Position numbers and translations under genes: made by a program
The notes under the pieces: model-generated
Databases searched by the model: none
The model's input: the letters and a program-made list of their open reading frames with translations, nothing else
Told to the model about the DNA's origin: nothing
Shown here: one piece after another, positions 9,032 to 17,090 of the stretch
Layout of the letters: every line of letters starts with the position of its first letter
How positions within the stretch are numbered: position 1 is the first letter of the stretch
Assembly: GCA_002892395.1 (NCBI GenBank)
Contig: NBBL01000011.1
Coordinates: forward strand, 19,713-83,712
Source: Lachnospiraceae bacterium
Lineage (GTDB): Bacteria; Bacillota; Clostridia; Lachnospirales; Lachnospiraceae
Direction: 5' to 3'
DNA length: 64,000 nucleotides

Positions 9032-10497
9032 GAAACCTCCTCTCTAAAAAAATTCTGCAATTTCTGTACTGTCGTCTGGTTCAAATCATATTGCTCCTTA
9101 ATCTGCCCATTTTTCATTTCAACAATATGCTGACAGGCAAGAGCAATAAACTCCGGGTCATGAGTAATAATTAAGCATGTTTTTCCTAAAAGAATGATTC
9201 TCTTTATGATTTGTGCAAAACGCTGCATGTTTTCCAAATCAAGACCACTGGTCGGCTCATCAAAGATTAAAACATCTCGATTGCTCATCAGAGCGGAGGC
9301 TACTGCAACACGCTGCTTTTGCCCTCCTGAAAGAGACATGGGATGTTCGTCTTTAAAGCCATCCAGATGGAGTTCTTGGAGTATTGCCTCGGCTGCAGAA
9401 TGATTTTCTTCTTCCTGAGAAATCAAAAGCTCTTCCATAACCGTTTCTGTAAACAACTGATGATTCACTTCCTGTTGCACAAGATAGGTCAGATCACGTC
9501 TTTTTTTAGGTGGAAACGTCTTGTTTTTATAGATCAGTTTGCTTTTGTCTTTTTTCACCAGTCCGCAAAGAAGTTTGGCAAAAGTGGACTTGCCGGCACC
9601 GTTTGAACCTATGAGAGCGGTTGCCCTTCCCAGAGGAAGTTGAAACTTCGGAATACTCAATACGCTTTGCGTATTGTGGTAGGAAAAATTCACATCGTAA
9701 AGCTCTAAAAAATCTTTCGTCGGCGATAATGGATCGGAAGTTCCAAATGAAAGCTGTTTTATGTCCGGAATACGTATCCCATGCGTTTCATAAAACGAAC
9801 TCGGTAACTCGAAAAAGTTAACGCCTTGATAGTCTCCGATCATCTCGCCGGCATCAAGCAATATCACACGATCCACTAAATTTTTTAAATAATGGATGCG
9901 ATGCTCGGCAATAACGATTGTTTTTCCCTCATCTTTCCAAAATTGTATCATCTCTTGCAAATTTGCGATGGCGGAAAAATCAAGATTAGCACTTGGCTCA
10001 TCCATAAGAACAAGATTGGGAGAAAGCACAGCCACAGAGGCACAAGCAATTTTTTGTTTTTCTCCGGAAGAAAGATGAAACAAACTCTTTCCCATCAATT
10101 TCTCAATATGCAAAGAGGATACGATTTTGTTAAAGCGCAATCGAATATCCTCTTTTGACATACCTAAATTTTCACAGGCAAAAACCAGTTCACTATCCGT
10201 ATCTACATTAAAAAACTGGCTGCTGGGATTTTGGAATACGCAGCCAACAATCGGCGCGAGTTCATACAGAGCAAGCGTTTGTGGACTTTTACCAAAAACA
10301 GATACACTTCCCAAACTTTTCCCTTCATAGTAATGAGGAATAAGTCCATTTAAAGCTCGTATTATGGTCGTCTTACCACATCCGGACATTCCCGTTAAAA
10401 GAACGCATTGACCGTCAGGGATTCTCAGATTGATATTTTTAAGTGTACTTTGGCCAGAGGATGTATAGGAAAAAGAAAAATTTCTTATTTCTATCAT
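9028..10497 (-). CDS. ECF transporter ATPase, fused EcfA-EcfA' (two ABC domains)
   Basis: This 489-aa protein contains two complete ABC domains in one chain. The first has GMSGCGKTT, the signature LSSGEKQK and LMDEPSANLD; the second has GSNGAGKST, LSGGQKQR and IFDEPTSGLD. In vitamin/metal ECF systems the two ATPases are usually separate, as in the second ecf set at 53-55 kb of this window. The fused form is typical of dedicated systems carrying their own S component. It overlaps EcfT by 4 nt and AraC by 4 nt. Confidence 0.92.
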   Translation of the reverse strand: MIEIRNFSFSYTSSGQSTLKNINLRIPDGQCVLLTGMSGCGKTTIIRALNGLIPHYYEGKSLGSVSVFGKSPQTLALYELAPIVGCVFQNPSSQFFNVDTDSELVFACENLGMSKEDIRLRFNKIVSSLHIEKLMGKSLFHLSSGEKQKIACASVAVLSPNLVLMDEPSANLDFSAIANLQEMIQFWKDEGKTIVIAEHRIHYLKNLVDRVILLDAGEMIGDYQGVNFFELPSSFYETHGIRIPDIKQLSFGTSDPLSPTKDFLELYDVNFSYHNTQSVLSIPKFQLPLGRATALIGSNGAGKSTFAKLLCGLVKKDKSKLIYKNKTFPPKKRRDLTYLVQQEVNHQLFTETVMEELLISQEEENHSAAEAILQELHLDGFKDEHPMSLSGGQKQRVAVASALMSNRDVLIFDEPTSGLDLENMQRFAQIIKRIILLGKTCLIITHDPEFIALACQHIVEMKNGQIKEQYDLNQTTVQKLQNFFREEVS

Positions 10498-11222
10498 GAC
10501 GAACCTCCGACCTTATAAAAGATAAGTACACACAAGCTAACCAGGCAAAGCACCAGAAAGAGTATATCCTGCAAATGGAATCCAATTTTACAGACATTGG
10601 TGCGCCTAATCGGCGCGCCTAAGCCATGTGTTAAAGCAGATGCGGAAAGTTCGTCACCGATTTTTACGCAGGACACCATCAGCGGAACCAGACGATATTC
10701 CACAGTTTTCCACGGTTTTGAACCACCTAAAGAGATGCCTCTCATTTTCATTGCATCGGCTATGGCGTGATACTCTTCCAAGATGGTAGGAAAAAAGCGA
10801 AAAACAACGGAAAGTGGAATCGTAATCTGGGTAGGAACACGCATGCGTTCCATTGCTGCCATAAACTCGCTGATTTTCGTTGAGCTGAACAAATAGGCAC
10901 CCATGGCAAGCCCCGGCATCATGCGAACAAAAATACCGCAAAAAGCCACCAACAGAAAACCTAAAAATCCGGTAACGAGCGGCAAAAGATATATCTGCCC
11001 TACATAGGCCGCTATGAATAAAATGGCATATATGGCGGCATATTTCCACTTGCTTTCAATCAGAAACAGTATAAAGGGAACGGATATAAGGAGTATTCGA
11101 ATCGGAGCCAGCCAATATCCATGTCCTCCTCCCACAACGACAGCAGCGATGGTAAAGACAAGAAGTATTTTTGTTCGAGGATCAAGAAATTCTTTTTTTG
11201 ATCGCGTTTGAATAGGCTGCAT
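10494..11222 (-). CDS. ECF transporter transmembrane coupling protein EcfT
   Basis: This 242-aa hydrophobic protein is of the CbiQ/EcfT family. It has several transmembrane segments, the cytoplasmic coupling helices with MRVPTQI and the conserved MKMRGISLGG segment near residue 165 that contacts the ATPases. It starts 6 nt after the S-component stop with no clear ribosome site of its own, so translation is probably coupled. It makes a complete dedicated ECF importer together with its neighbours. Confidence 0.88.
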   Translation of the reverse strand: MQPIQTRSKKEFLDPRTKILLVFTIAAVVVGGGHGYWLAPIRILLISVPFILFLIESKWKYAAIYAILFIAAYVGQIYLLPLVTGFLGFLLVAFCGIFVRMMPGLAMGAYLFSSTKISEFMAAMERMRVPTQITIPLSVVFRFFPTILEEYHAIADAMKMRGISLGGSKPWKTVEYRLVPLMVSCVKIGDELSASALTHGLGAPIRRTNVCKIGFHLQDILFLVLCLVSLCVLIFYKVGGSS

Positions 11223-11228
11223 GATAGA

Positions 11229-11819
11229 TTAGACAATCCCGGCGCGTTCGAACTGCTTTTTTAGAAGGGAACGTCCAATCAAAGCACCAAGGATGCCCGC
11301 GATAAATATGCCTACAAGTAATGGGATCAAACTCCAGTCCGGAATAAGCTTCATAAGTGCATCCGCATAGGCCTTTCCGTAACCGCCCTGTGCTAAATTT
11401 TGATAATAAGCATCACGACTAATAACAATAGGAATATAGTTGCCGATCAGCCATATTGAAAAAATACCTTTGCTGAGAATTACTTTTTTTGCACTGGAAT
11501 AATCCGAGGATTTTAATAACAAATCCGCTAAAAAGCCCGCAATAAGTCCGGTGAAGGGTGCATATACGCCCATTCCCATGACCCCGATTAGTAATCCAAG
11601 CAAAAATCCCATAATGGTTATAAGCCCAAACTTTTTCGTTTTGCTCACAAACAACACATACGGAATACCGTCAATAAGCGACACGATGATGCCTAAAAGC
11701 GGAATAAATATTGGCATGTAACCCAGCATTGCTACTGCCATGCAAAGAGTAAACATGATGGCAGTAAAAATACCTGTGGTGATCAAATCTTTTGCTTTAA
11801 TCCCAGATGATTTTTTCAT
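11229..11819 (-). CDS. ECF substrate-binding S component, MptS/Trep_Strep family
   Basis: This about 196-aa protein with five or six transmembrane segments has the pattern of the MptD/Trep_Strep family of S components, small membrane proteins often encoded with EcfT and a fused EcfA. The start at 11819 is chosen over 11834 because GGAGG, the ribosome site, lies between the two methionines. It is the first gene of the operon and fixes the substrate. The substrate of this S family is not firmly known; the AraC/exporter neighbours suggest a metal chelate or related compound. Confidence 0.8.
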   Translation of the reverse strand: MKKSSGIKAKDLITTGIFTAIMFTLCMAVAMLGYMPIFIPLLGIIVSLIDGIPYVLFVSKTKKFGLITIMGFLLGLLIGVMGMGVYAPFTGLIAGFLADLLLKSSDYSSAKKVILSKGIFSIWLIGNYIPIVISRDAYYQNLAQGGYGKAYADALMKLIPDWSLIPLLVGIFIAGILGALIGRSLLKKQFERAGIV

Positions 11820-11846
11820 ACGATTAACCTCCATTGAGTTAGAACA

Positions 11847-11895
11847 AGCTAATTTAGCTCATTTGATTAAACCTCTTTAAGGGCATTTCATTCAA
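11847..11895 (-). promoter_or_regulatory. Probable promoter and palindromic operator of the ECF operon
   Basis: On the minus strand TTGAAT (11890-11895) and TTTAAT (11866-11871) are 18 bp apart. Immediately downstream lies the near-perfect palindrome AGCTAATTTAGCT at 11847-11859, well placed for a repressor or activator. The spacing is one base longer than ideal, so the promoter call is moderate. Confidence 0.5.
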
Positions 11896-11964
11896 CCCCG
11901 ATTAAAATAAAAAGCTCCATTCGGACATTTTATAGAGTCTTGATTTGTGAGCCATTTCTGAAGG

Positions 11965-12048
11965 TTAGCGGATATCTTCTTTGCTGAATACCGTGATGTG
12001 ATCTACAAGAGCACAGAAGCTCTGTTCGTCGAATGTTTGCAGAAGCCT
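11965..12048 (-). pseudogene. Fragment resembling the C-terminus of a serine recombinase
   Basis: The minus strand encodes LLQTFDEQSFCALVDHIT followed by VFSKEDIR and a stop. The pattern F(D/N)E..F..LV(D/E)..TV(Y/F)S..DI is seen near the end of large serine recombinases. There is no upstream coding sequence. It abuts the MmcQ-like fragment, so this spot looks like a junction where mobile DNA once left or entered. Confidence 0.45.
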
Positions 12049-12137
12049 GACAGCACAGCATTCCAGTCATGCCAGGGGTATTCCAGCTCTGTGCCGTACT
12101 GCTGGCGTATCCATGTAAATAATTCTTGTCGTGTCAT
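12045..12137 (-). pseudogene. Truncated MmcQ/YjbR-like gene start
   Basis: An ATG at 12137 opens a short frame reading MTRQELFTWIRQQYGTELEY followed by PWHDWNAVLS. This matches the beginning of MmcQ/YjbR proteins (MTR.E....I...YG.EPEYPW). After about 30 codons the family sequence stops and the recombinase-like fragment begins. A DNA-binding MmcQ protein is about 115 aa, so this is a dead 5' piece. Confidence 0.6.
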
Positions 12138-12140
12138 CTC

Positions 12141-12431
12141 TTAAGTTAATTTTTTACGATAAAATCTTGTACGCTTGATATATCGTGGGATACTTATCCT
12201 GTCCACTCGCATAAATTCAAGAATGTCTGCCAAATCAAACGATTTCTCTTTCGACCAGTCAGAATATTTCCTATGCTGAACCAGCCATCCTCCAATCATG
12301 TAGTACTCCAATGCATCCTCGTCATCTTCGCTCTGAATATCGTGACCACAGAGAAACCGGTACTCAATCGGCGATTTTGCATAAAGCCTACGGAAACGTG
12401 CTTTGGATCTTTGATTTAAGACAAAAATCAT
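12141..12431 (-). CDS. Hypothetical protein, 96 aa
   Basis: No family is recognised. The protein is small and rich in charged and aromatic residues, with SEDDEDALEYYMIGGWLVQH in the middle and a basic C-terminus (RYIKRTRFYRKKLT). It starts with GAGG upstream of the ATG, 61 nt after the RecD2-DUF4186 stop, and ends the DNA-repair operon. In the gap before it a second frame reads VKYSLYPEMIASEIPAYKEW, which may be the tail of a lost gene. Confidence 0.55.
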   Translation of the reverse strand: MIFVLNQRSKARFRRLYAKSPIEYRFLCGHDIQSEDDEDALEYYMIGGWLVQHRKYSDWSKEKSFDLADILEFMRVDRISIPRYIKRTRFYRKKLT

Positions 12432-12492
12432 TCAATCCTCATACCATTCCTTATATGCCGGTATCTCAGATGCAATCATTTCCGGATAAAGA

Positions 12493-15144
12493 CTATATTT
12501 GACGCCGAATCCACTCCATAAGCACCCGGACGATATACTCCTGCTGCTCCTGGGAAAGCTCCACGCCCTTTGGGATTCCATGCCACTTTTCCAGACAGCC
12601 CCGGCAGCACGTCGCCGTTGCGTGCTGGGCGACAAAGACAGGATGCCCCCGCATGGGGGTCTGCTTTCCATCGTTTTTCGGTTCTGCGGGTGCGAGACGC
12701 TGTGCCACAAAATCCGCAGCGTGCGACTGCACGACAGCCAGCCCTTTATCCCGGATATAAGCACGGTCATTTGCTTTCAGAGAAAAGCTGCTGCGGAACT
12801 TTGACTGCGAGAGCCGTTCAAACAGTCCGCCGCCATAGGCTGCCGGTTCCTCCCGGACAAAGGTGATCTGCGTCCCGCCTTTATAGGTCACGGTTCGTTC
12901 ACCCGGCATTTCTCCGGCAGCTCTGCTTTGCTGCGGAGCAGTCCCGTCCTTCAGGCGCTCTGCCAGACGGGTATTCCTTGCTGCGGTTGTTTCGTTTTTG
13001 ATGGCATACCAGAGTGCTTTCTTTTCCCCGATCAGCACCAGAATTTTCTTTGCACGGGTCACGCCGGTATAGAGCAGATTCCGCTGGAGCATCACATAAT
13101 GGCTCATGGTAAACGGCATGACCACAATGGGATACTCGGAACCCTGAGCTTTGTGGATCGTCGTTGCATAGGCAAGTGTCAGTTCATCGAGTTCTGTAAC
13201 ATCGTAAACGACCGCACGCCCGTCATAATCGACCGTCAGCTCCCGTTCTTCCATGTCAACGGCAGCAATCGTCCCGATGTCGCCGTTAAATACCTCCTTA
13301 TCATAGTCATTGCGAATCTGCATGACCTTATCCTTCAGCCGGTACTCCGTCCCTCCGCGCCTTAAAAAGACCGAAGACGGGTTCATGGCCTGCTGGAGAA
13401 CCTGATTCAGATTGGCCGCGCCGCAGATGCCGCGCTGCATCGGCGTCAGTACCTGAATATCCCGAAACGCATCCGCATGATAATAGCGCGGAAGGTTTCT
13501 GGTGCAAAACTGCACGAGCGTCTCCACGACCTCCTCGTTTGTTTCCTTCGATGCAAAGAAGAAATCCGAATCTTTCCCGCCACGCAGATCAATCACTTCG
13601 CCCCGGTTAATGCGGTGCGCATTCATGATAATCCGGCTGCCCTGTGCCTGACGGAAAATCCTCGTAAGACGCACAACCGGAATCCGGCCGGACGCGATCA
13701 TGTCCTTCAGAACATTCCCCGCGCCGACGCTCGGAAGCTGGTCAGTGTCGCCCACCATGATGAGCGTCATATGATCCGGCAGCGCTTTTAGGAGATTATA
13801 CATCAGCATGATATCGATCATGGAGCATTCGTCCAGGATCAGGACATCTCCCTCCAGCGGAGCCTGCTCATTCCTCTGATACCCCTCCGGAGGCTTGTAT
13901 TCCAGCAAACGGTGAATCGTCTTCGCTTCCATGCCAGTGGTTTCGGACATTCGCTTCGCGGCCCGCCCGGTGGGCGCTGCCAGAATGATTTCGCAGCCTG
14001 CCTTCCCGTAAGCAGAGATAATTCCCATTGTCGTGGTCGTCTTGCCTGTGCCGGGGCCGCCGGTCAGGATCATCACCTTGGAGGACACCGCCGTCCGAAT
14101 CGCTTCCAGCTGAATCTCGTCATAGGTGATTTCCGTCTGTGCTTTCACGCTCTCCAAAACCTTGTCCGCGTCGGGTGCGGTGCGGCGGCTGGCGGATAAG
14201 AGGGTCAGAATCCGCTTTGCACAGCCGGTTTCGGAAAAACAATACGGCGGCAGATAGATGGCCTCCTCATCCCGGATGACATCCTCTGTCCCCAGCATTT
14301 CGTCAAGCGCCTCTTCCAGACTGCTTTGCAGCGCTTCCTCTGTCAACAGCGGCTTTTCCTCAAATGCCGCAGCCTGTTTCTCCGACTGCGCCTCACCGGT
14401 TTTCCCCGGCATCAGCAGTTTTACAGCGGTAGACAGAAGCTGCTCCCGCTCTGCGTAGCAATGTCCGTTTTCCGCCAGCTTATTTAACGTGTAAAGAATC
14501 CCGCTGCGCAGCCGGATAAAGCGGTCTTTCCCGATCCCCAGCTTTTCGGCAATCGTATCCGCTGTCTTAAAACCAATGCCCCAGATGTCATCGGCAAGCC
14601 GGTACGGGTTGTCTTTTACGACATTGATGCTGTCTGACGCATACGTTTTATAAATCTTCGTAGCATGAGCCGTACTGACCCCATATCCCTGAAGGAACAG
14701 CATGATATTCTTGATTTCCTTCTGGTCAACCCAGCTCTTTTTGATCCGCTCCACGCGGATTTTTCCGATTCCCTCTACTTCAAGAAGGCGATCCGGCGTT
14801 TCCTCGATAACATCGAGCGTATCCTTGCCGAATTTCTGAACAATTCGTCCCGCAAACTTCGGCCCAACACCTTTGATCAGGCCGGAGCCAAGATATTTCT
14901 CAATCCCATAGACCGTTGCCGGAAGCGTTTCCTCAAATTTTTCCGCACAAAACTGCCTGCCGTATTTCGCGTCAACCTTCCAGTAACCCTCCAGAGACAG
15001 CACAGAGCCGACGTGGGTTTCCGGCATGATCCCAACTACTGTCACGAGATCCTGCGCCTTCTTCACGGCGACCTTCAGCACAGAATAGCCGTTTTCTGCG
15101 TTCTGATATGTAATTCGTTCCACTACGCAGCGAAGATGCTCCAT
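12493..15144 (-). CDS. recD2: RecD2-type SF1B helicase fused to a C-terminal DUF4186 domain
   Basis: The first 700 residues are a RecD2 helicase. They have an N-terminal OB-like part, helix-hairpin-helix segments (GIGKIRVERI, WGIGFKTAD), Walker A GGPGTGKTTTT near residue 362, motif II DECSMID, and the C-terminal helicase motif YATTIHKAQGSEYP. After a linker of about 60 residues comes a cysteine-containing domain with TPMRGHPVFVAQHATATCCR and LEKWHGIPKG, the hallmark of DUF4186, ending near EWIRRQ. RecD2 alone is about 740 aa, so the 883-aa length is due to the fusion. The start at 15144 follows GGAGGT; an in-frame ATG at 15168 has no such site. It probably acts in 5'-3' DNA unwinding during repair; DUF4186 has no established function. 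Confidence 0.88.
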   Translation of the reverse strand: MEHLRCVVERITYQNAENGYSVLKVAVKKAQDLVTVVGIMPETHVGSVLSLEGYWKVDAKYGRQFCAEKFEETLPATVYGIEKYLGSGLIKGVGPKFAGRIVQKFGKDTLDVIEETPDRLLEVEGIGKIRVERIKKSWVDQKEIKNIMLFLQGYGVSTAHATKIYKTYASDSINVVKDNPYRLADDIWGIGFKTADTIAEKLGIGKDRFIRLRSGILYTLNKLAENGHCYAEREQLLSTAVKLLMPGKTGEAQSEKQAAAFEEKPLLTEEALQSSLEEALDEMLGTEDVIRDEEAIYLPPYCFSETGCAKRILTLLSASRRTAPDADKVLESVKAQTEITYDEIQLEAIRTAVSSKVMILTGGPGTGKTTTTMGIISAYGKAGCEIILAAPTGRAAKRMSETTGMEAKTIHRLLEYKPPEGYQRNEQAPLEGDVLILDECSMIDIMLMYNLLKALPDHMTLIMVGDTDQLPSVGAGNVLKDMIASGRIPVVRLTRIFRQAQGSRIIMNAHRINRGEVIDLRGGKDSDFFFASKETNEEVVETLVQFCTRNLPRYYHADAFRDIQVLTPMQRGICGAANLNQVLQQAMNPSSVFLRRGGTEYRLKDKVMQIRNDYDKEVFNGDIGTIAAVDMEERELTVDYDGRAVVYDVTELDELTLAYATTIHKAQGSEYPIVVMPFTMSHYVMLQRNLLYTGVTRAKKILVLIGEKKALWYAIKNETTAARNTRLAERLKDGTAPQQSRAAGEMPGERTVTYKGGTQITFVREEPAAYGGGLFERLSQSKFRSSFSLKANDRAYIRDKGLAVVQSHAADFVAQRLAPAEPKNDGKQTPMRGHPVFVAQHATATCCRGCLEKWHGIPKGVELSQEQQEYIVRVLMEWIRRQI

Positions 15145-15193
15145 GCGCTCGACCTCCAACGTTTTCATTGCTCCGACTGGATTTACTCACGAT

Positions 15194-15778
15194 TCAGAAA
15201 AGCGACATTTGCTCATACTCTGACTGACGGTTCATGAGAACCGGCACTTGCTCCAGGAGCCTGTTCGTACACCGGTCATCACATATCCAGTCTTCCGGCC
15301 GCCGTTCTTCCAGCACCAGCGGCATTCGGTCGTGAACGCTCCGCATACTGTCATTCGCCTGTGTAGTCAGTATCACAAAATGTTCCTTGTTTCCAATGAT
15401 GTCGTAAAACCCGGCCAGGAACATTGTCCGGCCATCCTGTCTGCGAAACGTGTTCTTCTCCCGGCTTGCATTCCATTCATAAAAGTGCGCCGCCGGAATT
15501 ACCGCTCTGTGATACTGAATGCCCGCAGAAAACAGCTTTTTCTCCCGGACACTCTCGGTGCGGGCATTAAAAATCACGCCGCCGTCCAAAATCTTCGGAC
15601 AGCCCCAGGACTGGCAGGAAAGTTTCAGCTTTCTGTTTTCCCTATAGATGACCGGTGCCATATCCGTCGGATGAATGTCTCTCCGCAAGCGCATAGACCG
15701 AATGCTGTTATCTATGCTTTGCACAATATTTTCCATGTCCCGCAAGGTACTGTCATCCACATGAAAAACGCCACACAT
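15194..15778 (-). CDS. SRAP domain protein (YedK/HMCES family)
   Basis: SRAP proteins form a covalent link through the cysteine directly after the initiator methionine to abasic sites in single-stranded DNA. The start is therefore set at 15778, giving MCGVF, with GGGAGGG just upstream; a longer frame from 15808 would bury the cysteine. Other family features are present: N-terminal R-rich helix, PVIYRENRKLKL, and FNARTESVREKKLF around residues 70-85, and HFYEWNASR (catalytic Glu and His region). The length, 194 aa, is near the usual 200-230. It lies between the zinc protein and RecD2. Confidence 0.9.
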   Translation of the reverse strand: MCGVFHVDDSTLRDMENIVQSIDNSIRSMRLRRDIHPTDMAPVIYRENRKLKLSCQSWGCPKILDGGVIFNARTESVREKKLFSAGIQYHRAVIPAAHFYEWNASREKNTFRRQDGRTMFLAGFYDIIGNKEHFVILTTQANDSMRSVHDRMPLVLEERRPEDWICDDRCTNRLLEQVPVLMNRQSEYEQMSLF

Positions 15779-15814
15779 TTTCTGCCCTCCCTCGGAGAAT
15801 ATCAACACATTTCC

Positions 15815-16102
15815 TTATAATCCAAACTTCGCACAATACTTGTCCGGGTTTTCCATGTATTCTTTATACTTCGCCCGCAGACAATTTCCGCATGGGCGAT
15901 ACCCTGCGGCCAGAGCAGTCTTTTCGTCCGCAAAAAATACGCGTATTTTCTCAAAGCTGCCGGGGAAGCGACGGATTGTAGAAAGGGCAGACGGGCAATT
16001 CAAACGACCATAAATCTTCAGCTTTCCATTTCCACCGTATTCGCCCGGCGTTTCAGATAGATATTCCTTGCCGTCAGCTCCGATCAGTTTGTACATCTTC
16101 AT
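15815..16102 (-). CDS. Ada-like metal-binding domain protein
   Basis: This 95-aa protein reads like a free-standing N-terminal Ada zinc-binding domain: KIYGRLNCPSAL at about 30, FADEKTALAAGYRPCGNC with the paired cysteines, and a final cysteine in KYCAKFG. In Ada this domain takes a methyl group from DNA phosphotriesters; here no alkyltransferase domain follows. The ATG at 16102 is favoured over TTG at 16108, because GGGGG is too close to the latter. It is the first gene of the repair operon. Confidence 0.75.
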   Translation of the reverse strand: MKMYKLIGADGKEYLSETPGEYGGNGKLKIYGRLNCPSALSTIRRFPGSFEKIRVFFADEKTALAAGYRPCGNCLRAKYKEYMENPDKYCAKFGL

Positions 16103-16252
16103 TTTCAATTACCCCCATAAATAGTTGGATTGCGATACGCAGTCCTTCTTGTCAATAAAGCTGATTAATCCAGCTATGAAACATACAGTTCTAATGCTTT
16201 CTGAGCGCTCTCAACCTGTCTTGGTATCCCTGCACCCTGCTTAAAAACGGTT

Positions 16253-17062
16253 CTATATCGATCGATAAACGACGGGAAATTCGGCAGCTTTTGCTTTGCG
16301 CTGCTGATACAGCCGCTTATCCTCGGCTGAGTGCTCTTTGATTTCCACGCCGGCATAAAGGCCATATGTTCTGGCACAATAAATAATATCAAAGGCCAGA
16401 ATGTGGAGATTGATATCCGAGTGCATTTCCGCCTCATGCCCCTCAAAGCGACTCTGATGAATATTCACCAGGGCTGTATTGCTGCGTATCTCATTGAGCA
16501 GTGCTGCACAAAAGCGGTAATACACATCCAGATGAAAAGAGGCATAAGTACCCCAGTCATCGTAAAATTCTGCCGCATTCGCCAGATACTGCGCCTCGGT
16601 AGCTTTGCACATAAAATTGTGCTCCGGATCGTAGAACCACAAATATGCCATTGCAGAACGCTGATCATTCTTATACAGGTGGCTTGTAGGATAATGCTTT
16701 GCCAAAAGCTCATAACAGGACTTGAGGAATACGTTGATTTTTTCCTGACGTACCGATAAATCCCCACTGTCCCCTGCATAAAGTTGCCGGAACATTTCTC
16801 GGATCGTCTCGGCTTCTCCACACTTTTCAGCCATAACCACAAGGCCGCCGAAAGGCTGCATATAGCTGTCAATCAGATTCACCGTAGCCTTGCAAGCCTG
16901 CTTCAGCATGGCAGCAAAGTCAGGCGCGTCAATATCAAAAATATTTTGGAAATTCCTCACGGCATACCATTTGTAATTTTCATCTGCTCCGTCCGGCGCA
17001 TTTAGATACTCAAACCGTGATATATAATTCTGAAAGATCAAATTTAGATTCTTCGTGTTCAT
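16253..17062 (-). CDS. Uncharacterised McrBC-associated protein, probably frameshifted at the 3' end
   Basis: This is a mostly helical protein of about 270 aa with no recognised catalytic motif. Visible conserved-looking stretches are NLIDSYMQPFGGLVVMAEKC, QEKINVFLKSCYELLAKHYP, SAMAYLWFYDPEHNF and LAFDIIYCARTYGLYAGVE. The start at 17062 (MNTKNL) is chosen because the in-frame upstream codons lie over the McrC end. The frame stops after EFPVVYRSI. A neighbouring frame continues DRYRTVFKQGAGIP and ends in ELYVS at 16174, so one extra C in the CCC run near 16262 may have truncated it. It follows McrC by 28 nt and is likely part of the same defence operon. Confidence 0.6.
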   Translation of the reverse strand: MNTKNLNLIFQNYISRFEYLNAPDGADENYKWYAVRNFQNIFDIDAPDFAAMLKQACKATVNLIDSYMQPFGGLVVMAEKCGEAETIREMFRQLYAGDSGDLSVRQEKINVFLKSCYELLAKHYPTSHLYKNDQRSAMAYLWFYDPEHNFMCKATEAQYLANAAEFYDDWGTYASFHLDVYYRFCAALLNEIRSNTALVNIHQSRFEGHEAEMHSDINLHILAFDIIYCARTYGLYAGVEIKEHSAEDKRLYQQRKAKAAEFPVVYRSI

Positions 17063-17090
17063 ACAGTAAGCCTCCCGTTTTCTTTCGCTG

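Noticed and set aside
15779..15808. Ten-residue extension of the SRAP protein
   Set aside because: SRAP chemistry requires Cys directly after the initiator Met, which is given only by the start at 15778, and the ribosome site lies within the extension.
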